DNA of 64,000 nt from Gammaproteobacteria bacterium (GTDB lineage Bacteria > Pseudomonadota > Gammaproteobacteria > Burkholderiales > Burkholderiaceae_C), in NCBI GenBank assembly GCA_018828125.1, contig JAHJWB010000019.1:186001-250000 (forward strand), in the 5' to 3' direction. This document shows positions 44,108 to 51,542 of this stretch, piece by piece. A program made the translations under genes and the position numbers. The notes beneath the pieces are model-generated. The model was given only the letters and a program-made list of their open reading frames with translations, searched no databases and was not told the DNA's origin. Positions within the stretch are counted from its first letter, which is position 1, and each line of letters opens with the position of its first letter.

Positions 44108-45033
44108 GCGGCCTCGGTCTTGGGGGTGTGGGAAGGTGCAAACACCTGCGGCATCTGCGCGCGGTGAAAGCCGTCAAATGGCCGCACGGCCGGGTGTGCT
44201 GCGGCGGTGGCACCCGGCGGGCGCTGCGGCCAGCCCATGCGCACCTGGGGCCGTGCACCGTCCACCCGCAACGTGGTGCCGCTGATGAAGCTGGCTGCCG
44301 GGCTGAGCAAAAAGGTGATGGCCGCCGACACCTCGGCCTCGTTTCCAAAGCGGCCCAGTGGCACTGTGCGCGGCATGGCACGCAGCATGTCGGCCGCCTC
44401 GGGCGGGTAGTTGTCCATGCCGCTGGACGCGATGGAGCCCGGCGCAACAGCATTCACGCGCACGCCGCTGTGCGCCCATTCCAGCGCAGCGGTTTCGGTG
44501 AAGCTGACCATACCCGCGCGCGCAGCCCCGCTGTGCCCCATGCCCGGCATGGAGCCCCACATGTCGGCCACGATGTTGACGATGGAGCCGCCATGCGATG
44601 CCATCCACTGCCGGTAGCACTCTCGCGCCATCAAAAAGCCGCCTGTGAGGTTGGTGTGCAACACCGCCTCCCAGCCCTTGGCGCTGATGGATTCGAGCGG
44701 CGCCATGAACTGCCCGCCCGCGTTGTTGACCAGCGCATCGATGCGGCCCTGCGCAGCGACGATCTGCTGCACCAGCGCCACCACGCCTTCTTCAGATCGG
44801 ATGTCGCACACTTGGCACGACACGCGGCCACCGTCGGCGGTGATCTCTTCGGCGACGGCCAGCAGCTTTTCTGGCTTGCGCCCCACCAGCACCACATGCG
44901 CGCCCAGGTGCGCCAGCTCGTGCGCCGTGCACCGGCCTATGCCCGAGCCGCCGCCGGTGACCACCACCACCTGCCCCTGGAACAGGCCCGGAGCAAACAC
45001 TGACTGGTAGGCGTTGCGCGCTGTGGGGGCCAT
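44104..45033 (-). CDS. short-chain dehydrogenase/reductase, PECR-like
   Basis: This 309-residue SDR has the NAD(P) motif VVVTGGGSGIGRCTAHEL and the NNAG motif in ALVNNAGGQFMAP. In place of the usual YxxxK the active-site helix reads GHSGAARAGMVSFTETAALE, as in trans-2-enoyl-CoA reductase PECR and dienoyl-CoA reductase relatives, so an enoyl-CoA substrate is likely. A tail of about 45 residues, rich in Pro and Ala, follows the normal end. It corresponds in position to the atuB/atuG SDR genes. Confidence 0.88.
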   Translation of the reverse strand: MAPTARNAYQSVFAPGLFQGQVVVVTGGGSGIGRCTAHELAHLGAHVVLVGRKPEKLLAVAEEITADGGRVSCQVCDIRSEEGVVALVQQIVAAQGRIDALVNNAGGQFMAPLESISAKGWEAVLHTNLTGGFLMARECYRQWMASHGGSIVNIVADMWGSMPGMGHSGAARAGMVSFTETAALEWAHSGVRVNAVAPGSIASSGMDNYPPEAADMLRAMPRTVPLGRFGNEAEVSAAITFLLSPAASFISGTTLRVDGARPQVRMGWPQRPPGATAAAHPAVRPFDGFHRAQMPQVFAPSHTPKTEAA

Positions 45034-45061
45034 GGTGGTTCCGCCTTGGTGGGGTGGTTTG

Positions 45062-45811
45062 TTATGAACGGATGAACAAGGCCAGCGCCTCGTCGGTGAG
45101 CGCGTCAAGCGACTTGCCCTTCTTGGGCGAGAACCATTGCACCGCCCAGTTGAGCGCGCCAAAGATGAATAGCCGAGCCACACCGGGCTCGGCCTGCAGC
45201 GCACCCTGCTGTGCCAGCGCTTCGAGCACGGGCATCCAGGTGGCCTCGTAGCTGTCCTTGATGCGGGCAATGCCCTTGCGCTGCGCGGGCGTGAGCGAGC
45301 GCCATTCGTACAGCATCACCGGGATGAAGCTGCTGCGCGGCCCGAGCAGGATCTCGAAGTGGTGACGGATGAGCGTGTGCAACTGCTCGTGTGCTGTGGC
45401 TGTGGCGGGCAGTGCATCGAGTGCCTGCTGCTGGCTTTGCGTGGCCATGGTCATGCCCTCGCTCATCACGGCGTAGAGCAGCGCGCTTTTGCTTTCGAAG
45501 TGGTAGAAGGGCGAGCCGCTGTGCATGCCTGCGGCCGCAGCAATGTCGCGCGTGCTGGTGGCGGCAAAGCCCTGGGTGCGGAAGAGCTTGGCCGCGCCGT
45601 CCATGAGCTTGCGGCGGCGGTTTCCGTCGTCGAGTTCTTCGGCGGTTTTGCGGGGGCGGCCGCGGGGGCGGCGGGTGGTTTCTTCGGTGGGGGATTGTGT
45701 TGTGGTTGCCGAGTTGGCGTTGAGGGGCGCTACGGCCTTGCTGCGGGGGCGGGCCGGGGGCTTCTTGAGAGTGGGGGCGATGGCGCGGGTGCGCGGCACG
45801 GGTGATTCCAT
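45062..45811 (-). CDS. TetR-family regulator with AT-hook-like N-terminal extension
   Basis: The 248-residue repressor has a helix-turn-helix in LMDGAAKLFRTQGFAATSTRD and AAAAGMHSGSPFYHFESKSALL, and a ligand-binding helical domain. The first 60 or so residues are basic and proline-rich and include TRRPRGRPRKTAEEL, whose core PRGRP is a canonical AT-hook. It heads the long catabolic operon and is preceded at 32 nt by a near-palindrome that also occurs upstream of livH and an acyl-CoA dehydrogenase. Repression relieved by an acyl-CoA is the likely mode, by family analogy. The ATG at 45811 is preferred because the earlier one lies in the operator. Confidence 0.88.
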   Translation of the reverse strand: MESPVPRTRAIAPTLKKPPARPRSKAVAPLNANSATTTQSPTEETTRRPRGRPRKTAEELDDGNRRRKLMDGAAKLFRTQGFAATSTRDIAAAAGMHSGSPFYHFESKSALLYAVMSEGMTMATQSQQQALDALPATATAHEQLHTLIRHHFEILLGPRSSFIPVMLYEWRSLTPAQRKGIARIKDSYEATWMPVLEALAQQGALQAEPGVARLFIFGALNWAVQWFSPKKGKSLDALTDEALALFIRS

Positions 45812-45843
45812 GCAGGCACGATAGCAAAACTGTTTATTTTTAG

Positions 45844-45865
45844 CAAGCAAGTGCTTTGTAAAAAT
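45844..45865. promoter_or_regulatory. candidate TetR operator, autoregulatory
   Basis: CAAGCAAGTGCTTTG followed by TAAAAAT, with the inner palindrome AAGCA-AG-TGCTT. It lies 32 nt upstream of the TetR ATG and shares its consensus with the motifs at 20509 and 27631. Confidence 0.65.
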
Positions 45866-45960
45866 AGATGGCTTGCCTCATCATGATTGCCATCGGGTGT
45901 TATTTGATTTGAAGCGCTGTTATCTATCGCTTGATTTGCAATCTATTTGGAAGCGGATGG

Positions 45961-46645
45961 CATGCCCGTGTGGAGTGCGGGAGCCGGGAGTCGCCCGGCG
46001 TGCGAGGTACTTTTCTTTGCTTCGCCAAAGAAAAGTACCCAAAAGAAAGGCGACCCCACTGTCTGCGTCCCCTGCGCTGACGCTACGGGGCAACCTGCGG
46101 TGCTCAGGTTTGGCGGGGTCTCGCTCAACTCGCGCCGCTGCGCGTCGCTCAGACACACGCGAGCCCTGATCCGCCAAACCCTGCGCTCCTCGGCGCATCC
46201 AGAGGGGCAAGGGGGGCAGAACATCCACACGGGCCATCGCTGCGCTCGGCCCAACATCGCGGGCGCAAGCGCTTTGCGCCGCGCAGGCGCGGCCGAGCGC
46301 AGCAATGGCCCGAATGGATGTCCGGCTGTTCGGTTGTTTGGATGTTCGGCTGTCCCACCCCTGCTGGCTGCGCCTGCGGCGGGGCGGTTGGGGGGTGGCA
46401 CGCGCGTCGCAGCGCGCGTGCTTCGTGCTCTGACTCGCCGTGGATGTCTGAACGAAGCTGCAACGCAGCGCAGTAAGTTCCACGGCGCACCCTGCAACCG
46501 CCCCGACGCAGGTTTGCCCCTTCGCACCGCGAAGGGGCCGCAGACTGGGGGTCGCCTTTTCTTTGGTGACTTTCTTTTGGCGAAGCAAAAGAAAGTTACT
46601 CGCTCGCCGGGCGACTCCCGGCTCCCGCACTTCACACGGGCATGC
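45961..46645. mobile_element. 685-bp inverted-repeat element without coding capacity
   Basis: Two arms of about 112 bp (45961-46072 and 46534-46645) are inverted and roughly 90% identical. Both start at GCATGCCCGTGTG and contain GAGCCGGGAGTCGCCCGGC and an inner hairpin around CTTTTCTTTGCTTCGCCAAAG. The centre is GC-rich with more hairpins. Frames across it have no protein-like composition on either strand. It resembles a large MITE or BIME-like palindromic element. No clear target duplication was found. Confidence 0.75.
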
Positions 46646-46699
46646 AGTAGCCACCGCCAAAACAAGCTTCGGTAGGCCAACCCGAACGGGTGGGGCGCG

Positions 46700-46760
46700 A
46701 ACGCGCTATAAAAACAATAGCTGCCAGCGCTTTTTACACAAGCGCCAACAGCCCAAAATA
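46700..46760. repeat. degenerate CTAGCGCTT repeat near the inverted element
   Basis: AAAACAATAGCTGCCAGCGC, TTTTTACAC, AAGCGCCAACAGC, CAAAATACCTCAGA. Both arms are changed but the block order and flanks are kept. It sits between the big element and the convergent-side hydratase stop. Confidence 0.75.
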
Positions 46761-46776
46761 CCTCAGAACTAGCGAA

Positions 46777-47556
46777 TCAAACCGCGCTGAAATCAGGCTT
46801 TCTCTTCTCCATAAAAGCCGAGAACGCCTCCCGCGCCGCAGGCTCGCGCAACATGCGACCAAAGCTCTCACCCTCTTCCGCCATCACCTCAAGGACCTTC
46901 GCCGTCTGCCCGCCCTTCATCAACCGCTTGGTTTCGATGAGCGACGACAACGGCTTGGCCGCCAGCTTCTTGGCCTGCGCCTGTGCGACGCCATTGCACT
47001 CGGTCGGCGGCACCACGCGGTTGACCAGCCCCACTTCCAGCGCGGCCTCGGCCATGAAGGGCTCGCCCAACAGCAGCGCTTCCGCAGCACGGTGATACCC
47101 CAGCATCTGCGGCACGAGCAGGCTCGACGCCGCCTCGGGGCACAAACCCAGATTCACGAACGGCATCGAGAACGCCGCGTTGTCGCCCGCGTAGACCAGA
47201 TCGCAATGGAACAACATGGTGGTGCCGATGCCCACGGCCGGGCCACACACCGAGGCGATCACCGGCTTGGGGAAGGTAGCGATGCCACGCAGAAACCGGA
47301 ATACGGGCGATTCCTGCGTCGCAGGCGGCTGCTCCAAGAAGTCACCAATGTCATTGCCCGCGCTGAAGATGGCCACGTCGCCCTGGAACACCACCACACG
47401 CACGGCAGCGTCGGCCTTGGCTGCGTCGAGCGCATCCGCCATGGCGGCATACATATCGCGCGTGATGGAGTTCTTCTTGTCCACACGGTTGAAGGTGATG
47501 GTGGTCACGCCCGCTTCGGAGTGAACGAGGATGTCTTGGGTAGTGGCTTCGGTCAT
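46777..47556 (-). CDS. enoyl-CoA hydratase/isomerase family protein
   Basis: The 259-residue crotonase has FNRVDKKNSITRDMYAAMAD, the oxyanion segment VAIFSAGNDIGDFL and CGPAVGIGTTMLFHCDLVYA. The GNDIGDF form and lack of the second catalytic glutamate region suggest isomerase or another crotonase activity more than classical hydratase. The start is preceded on the minus strand by a CCACCACCACCACCACC run and no Shine-Dalgarno sequence. Confidence 0.87.
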   Translation of the reverse strand: MTEATTQDILVHSEAGVTTITFNRVDKKNSITRDMYAAMADALDAAKADAAVRVVVFQGDVAIFSAGNDIGDFLEQPPATQESPVFRFLRGIATFPKPVIASVCGPAVGIGTTMLFHCDLVYAGDNAAFSMPFVNLGLCPEAASSLLVPQMLGYHRAAEALLLGEPFMAEAALEVGLVNRVVPPTECNGVAQAQAKKLAAKPLSSLIETKRLMKGGQTAKVLEVMAEEGESFGRMLREPAAREAFSAFMEKRKPDFSAV

Positions 47557-47644
47557 GGTGGTGGTGGTGGTGGGGAAGGTTTTGGGGTCTGATAAATGGA
47601 GGTCTCAAAGAATATTGAACGACGCCGAGCAGCAGGCTGCCTTC

Positions 47645-48523
47645 CTATTCCTTGTAATAAACGATCTGGTGGCTGGTGGCGAGCATCGTGCCAGCCTCGT
47701 TCCACAACTGCACGGTCTGGTCGAAGAAACCGTTGCGAAACTCCTGCCCGCGCGCCTGGCCCAGCAGGAAGCCCGTGCCCGTAGCCTGCAGTTGCTCCGC
47801 CGTGGCATGGAAGTACACGGTGATGGACACCGTGCCCGCAGGCACCTGGCGCGCACGGCGCAGCCACACGCGGGGAAAGAACACATCCGCCAATGCAGTC
47901 AGCGCCACAAAGTCGAGCGGCCGGGGTGGTGTGTCGCGCATCCACAGCTGTGTCAGGCTGTGGTCGCCACTGCCGTCCCAGGTGCGTGGGATGAAGCCAG
48001 CGATGGGGCGCATCTCGTAGCGGTTAAGCCACTCCACAGCGCCCGATGGAGCCACGATGGCTTTTTGCTCCGCGGGGGGCGGCACCTGGGGCATGGGTAC
48101 GTCGCCCACGCTCCAGGTCTCGCGGCGCACCGCCGTGACGGCCGTGGCGGTGGTGGTAACCACCGGGGCACCCTCGGCGTCTGCTTGCAAAATCGACAGC
48201 GTCCAGTGCTGGGTCGAGCGGTTGGTGCGCACCGGGGTGGCCTGCACGGTAAACGCCCCAGCCGTCAGCGCGCCTGCGTAGTTGACGGTGAGCGACAGCG
48301 GATCGCCCAGCCGGTCGGGATGCTGCAAGATGGCCTGCAGCAGCGTGGCGGCGGTGATGCCGCCGAACGGGCCCACCATGTTCCAGTAGCCGGTGTGGGT
48401 CTGCCCTTCATACTGGCCCGCCGCAGAGGACGAGGCCGTCAGCTGCAACGCTTCGTCCAGCGGGTGAGCAGCGGAGGACGAAGACGAAGGCGAAGAAGAG
48501 GAACTTGAAGCGGAGGAAGTCAT
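47645..48523 (-). CDS. TesB-like double-hotdog thioesterase family protein
   Basis: A 292-residue protein with two hotdog-like halves: one with GYWNMVGPFGGITAATLLQA and LTVNYAGALTAG, the other with PLDFVALTALADVFFPRVWL and GTVSITVYFHATAEQLQ. It resembles acyl-CoA thioesterase II-type proteins. The N-terminus is a serine/proline low-complexity stretch of about 18 residues, probably a disordered leader; an internal start cannot be excluded. Confidence 0.83.
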   Translation of the reverse strand: MTSSASSSSSSPSSSSSAAHPLDEALQLTASSSAAGQYEGQTHTGYWNMVGPFGGITAATLLQAILQHPDRLGDPLSLTVNYAGALTAGAFTVQATPVRTNRSTQHWTLSILQADAEGAPVVTTTATAVTAVRRETWSVGDVPMPQVPPPAEQKAIVAPSGAVEWLNRYEMRPIAGFIPRTWDGSGDHSLTQLWMRDTPPRPLDFVALTALADVFFPRVWLRRARQVPAGTVSITVYFHATAEQLQATGTGFLLGQARGQEFRNGFFDQTVQLWNEAGTMLATSHQIVYYKE

Positions 48524-48550
48524 GGTGCGAGTGTGCCGCGAAACAACCGC

Positions 48551-49447
48551 TCAGGCCGTCGTACAGGAGACTTCGGCATGCGGCACACCACCGCCCAGGG
48601 CGGCCAGCGCCGCTGCCGCACGCGGCCACAGGCTCTGGCGGAACTGCTCGCGAAAGAAGCCGAAGTGCCCAATGCGCCGCACCTTCAAGTCGGCGGGCGT
48701 GATGCTCTCCACCCGCCGCTCGGTGTTGGCGTACAGGTTGACGAGGTTGTGCGTGCCGCGCAAGGTCATCAGCTCGTCGTCGGACATGGACAGCGCCAGC
48801 ACCGGGAACCGCACCGCACCATAGCTCTGCGCCACCGCAGGCCCCTCGGCGCCCACGCTGTACGCCGGGTCCAGACACCAGCGCCGCCACTGCAGGATCA
48901 CGCCCGCAGGCAGGTCGCCCACCTTCTTGAGCGTGCGCCCCGGAAAGTACCCGCACAGCCGCGTGGCCAACGGCACCAGCACCCACCAGAAATACGGAAC
49001 GATGCGCTTGAGCTGCGGCGCGTTGTCGCGCCAGTAGCCGCTGCCCGCAGCCACGCTGAGCAGGCCCGCCACCTGCTCGGGCTTCTGGAGCAGCCCCGGC
49101 AGCTGCGCGCCCAGGCTGTGGCCCAGCAGGTACAACGGCTGCGCGGGCAGCGCGGCCTTGGCGGCGGAGATCACCGCCTCGTAGTCCTGCGCCCAATCAA
49201 ACAGGTCCGCCTTCACATCGCGCATGGCGCCCTGCAGCGAATCGCCATGCCCCCGGTAGTCGAACGTGGTGACCCGAAACCCCTGCTGCGACAACCACAG
49301 CGCAAAGCCTTCGTAGAACGACTGCCGCACCCCCATCGCCCCACCGATCACGACGCTGGCGCGCGGCGGTGCGCCCTCGGGTTCATAGACGCGCAGTGCC
49401 AGCGACACGGCACCGTGGTGGACCTGCAAGGTTTGCTTGTTGATCAT
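48551..49447 (-). CDS. alpha/beta-hydrolase
   Basis: This 298-residue serine hydrolase has the nucleophile elbow GHSLGAQLPG, the FDYRGHGDSLQG oxyanion/strand region, the acid loop LALSMSDDELMT and the probable catalytic histidine in RIGHFGFFREQF. Substrate unknown; the surrounding acyl-CoA genes suggest an ester or thioester. Its start at 49447 follows a ACAAGGAGACAG sequence. Confidence 0.88.
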   Translation of the reverse strand: MINKQTLQVHHGAVSLALRVYEPEGAPPRASVVIGGAMGVRQSFYEGFALWLSQQGFRVTTFDYRGHGDSLQGAMRDVKADLFDWAQDYEAVISAAKAALPAQPLYLLGHSLGAQLPGLLQKPEQVAGLLSVAAGSGYWRDNAPQLKRIVPYFWWVLVPLATRLCGYFPGRTLKKVGDLPAGVILQWRRWCLDPAYSVGAEGPAVAQSYGAVRFPVLALSMSDDELMTLRGTHNLVNLYANTERRVESITPADLKVRRIGHFGFFREQFRQSLWPRAAAALAALGGGVPHAEVSCTTA

Positions 49448-49806
49448 GTCTGTCTCCTTGTTTCGAGACCGATCTGCGCCGGCTTGAAGAAAAGAAACTA
49501 TCGCTGAGCTGGGCCCTGGCTTCGACAGGCTCGGCCCGAACGGGTGGGGGTCCGGTGCCCAGGCTTCGACAAGCTCAGCCCGAACGGGCGGGGGCGGGGT
49601 CGGGTCGGGTCGGGTCGGGTCGGGTCGGGATGAGACATCAGAATCCTCCTGCCCGGTTCCCTTGCTTTCACACCCCGCCCTCCAGGGCGTAGCGAGCGGG
49701 CTCAGCTGCTAGGCGGACGGAGCACAGGAACCGGAACGTACTTGAAGTACGTGAGGATTCCGAGCACCGCCCAACGACGCAGATGACCCGCGCAGTAGCC
49801 AACCCC
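49448..49806. other. intergenic region built of small repeats
   Basis: The 359 bp hold two near-identical copies of CTTCGACARGCTCRGCCCGA (around 49512 and 49564), a (CGGGT)n tract at 49601-49629, and a hairpin ACGTAC-TTGAA-GTACGT at 49736-49752. There is no credible gene. Confidence 0.7.
49601..49629. repeat. (CGGGT)n pentanucleotide tandem repeat
   Basis: Nearly six tandem CGGGT units following a G-rich run. Runs of three or four G at regular spacing could form a quadruplex, and copy number may vary between strains. Confidence 0.85.
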
Positions 49807-51006
49807 CTACAACGCCTCGATGATGCCGGCGGCGCCTTGTCCTGTCCCTACGCACATGGTGACCATGCCGTACTTCAGCTTGTGCCTGCGCAGCGCGTGC
49901 ACCACCGTGGCCGCACGGATCGCCCCGGTCGCCCCCAACGGGTGCCCCAGCGCAATCGCACCCCCCATCGGATTCACATTCGCAGGGTTCAGGCCCAGCG
50001 TATTGATCACCGCCAGCGACTGCGCCGCAAACGCCTCGTTCAGCTCGTACCAGCCAATGTCGTCGCTCTTCAGCCCCGCATAACGCAAGGCCGCAGGGAT
50101 CGCCTCGATGGGCCCAATGCCCATGATCTCCGGCGGCACGCCACGCGCGGCATAGCTCACAAAACGCGCCAGGGGCGTCAGGCCAAACTGCTTCACCGCC
50201 TTTTCGCTGGCCACGATGAGGGCGCCTGCGCCATCACTGGTCTGCGAGCTGTTGCCCGCCGTGACACTGCCACGCGCCGCAAACACAGGCTTGAGCTTGG
50301 CCAGGCCTTCCAGGGACGTGTCGGGGCGCGGGCCTTCGTCTAGGCTCACGGTGCGGCGCTTTTCCACCACTTCGCCAGTGGCGAGATTGGGCGAGCGCTC
50401 TACGATTTCGATGGGCGTTATTTCGTCGGTGAACTCGCCAGCTTTTTGCGCCTTGATGGCACGCAGGTGCGATTCGAGGGCGAAAGCGTCCTGAGCTTCG
50501 CGACTCACCTTCCACTGCTGGGCGACTTTCTCGGCCGTCAGCCCCATGCCATAGGCGATGCCCACATCTTCGTCGCGCACGAACACCTCGGGGTTGAACG
50601 AAGGCTTGTTGCCGCCCATGGGCACGAGGCTCATGGACTCGGCGCCACCGGCGATCAGCACGTCGGCCTCGCCTACGCGGATGCGGTCAGCGGCCATCTG
50701 CAGCGCGGTAATGCCCGATGCGCAAAAGCGGTTCACGGTGACGCCGCCCACAGGGTGGTTGAACGCCAGGCCCACGGCGATGCGCGCCATGTTCATGCCC
50801 TGTTCGCCTTCGGGGAACGAGCAGCCAATGATGGCGTCTTCAATCGCCTTGGGGTCCAGCGTGGGGACCTGCAGCATGGCACTCTTGATCGCAGCAACCA
50901 GCAGGTCATCAGGCCGGGTGTTCTTGAAATAGCCGCGGCCCGAGCGCCCGATGGGCGTGCGCGTGGCGGCGACGATGTAGGCGTCCTGGACTTGTTTTTG
51001 AGCCAT
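49807..51006 (-). CDS. fadA: acetyl-CoA acyltransferase (FadA-type thiolase)
   Basis: The 399-residue thiolase of the fad operon has nucleophile C95 in [10 protein letters not shown], base histidine in [15 protein letters not shown] and second cysteine in TMCVGTGQG. It completes the beta-oxidation cycle with the FadN-like enzyme encoded upstream. It lies 15 bp behind the DUF4442 gene as the last gene of the unit. Confidence 0.95.
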   Translation of the reverse strand: MAQKQVQDAYIVAATRTPIGRSGRGYFKNTRPDDLLVAAIKSAMLQVPTLDPKAIEDAIIGCSFPEGEQGMNMARIAVGLAFNHPVGGVTVNRFCASGITALQMAADRIRVGEADVLIAGGAESMSLVPMGGNKPSFNPEVFVRDEDVGIAYGMGLTAEKVAQQWKVSREAQDAFALESHLRAIKAQKAGEFTDEITPIEIVERSPNLATGEVVEKRRTVSLDEGPRPDTSLEGLAKLKPVFAARGSVTAGNSSQTSDGAGALIVASEKAVKQFGLTPLARFVSYAARGVPPEIMGIGPIEAIPAALRYAGLKSDDIGWYELNEAFAAQSLAVINTLGLNPANVNPMGGAIALGHPLGATGAIRAATVVHALRRHKLKYGMVTMCVGTGQGAAGIIEAL

Positions 51007-51021
51007 GGTGTTGGTACTCCT

Positions 51022-51531
51022 TCAATTCTTGGGGGGGCGGCTGGAAGGAACCCAGGCCCACGTAAATACACATTCGACCGGCTCTACACCGGCCTCGTCG
51101 GTCACGGTGACTTTCACCTGCACCTCGCCCTTGTCGCTGGTCTGCATAGCAGCGCGCTGCTCGGCGGTGAGCGTGGCCACGGCCTTGAGGCCGCCTGTAG
51201 CGCGCTTCTTGAACGCCATGCTGAACTCTTTGGCCAAAGGCAGGCAGTCGTCGCGCACGTTCATGCCCACGACCATGCCCGTGGCTGTTTCGGCCAGCAG
51301 GTTCATGGCCGACGCGTGCACGCCACCGATGTGGTTCTGCACGCGGTGCTCCTTGGCCAGATGCACCTCGACCCGCTCGGGCGTGAGCGACACGAACTTC
51401 ACCCCGGCCGTGCCGGTAAAGGGCACGGCCCGGCGCAGGATAATGTTCTGCACGAAGCCGCGCATGAAGGCGGGGGCCTCGTCCAGGCGCATCAGCGAGC
51501 GCTGGAGTTTGTTGGGGGCTTGGCTCGTCAT
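51022..51531 (-). CDS. DUF4442 hotdog protein (putative thioesterase)
   Basis: The 169-residue hotdog-fold protein has HRVQNHIGGVHASAMNLLAE, in which the HIGGVHA turn sits before the central helix, and VECVFTWAWVP at the end. It lies between fadN and fadA with gaps of 11 and 15 bp, suggesting that it removes stalled acyl-CoA intermediates. Function is by fold and context only. Confidence 0.85.
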   Translation of the reverse strand: MTSQAPNKLQRSLMRLDEAPAFMRGFVQNIILRRAVPFTGTAGVKFVSLTPERVEVHLAKEHRVQNHIGGVHASAMNLLAETATGMVVGMNVRDDCLPLAKEFSMAFKKRATGGLKAVATLTAEQRAAMQTSDKGEVQVKVTVTDEAGVEPVECVFTWAWVPSSRPPKN

Positions 51532-51542
51532 GGTGATGCCGG

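Noticed and set aside
45920..46680. Overlapping frames of about 245 residues on both strands across the inverted-repeat element
   Set aside because: They mirror each other because of the inverted arms, have composition driven by GC-rich repeats, and show no domain or ribosome-binding site.
49570..49640. CRISPR-like array in the (CGGGT)n region
   Set aside because: Units are five bases with no spacers; it is a simple tandem repeat.
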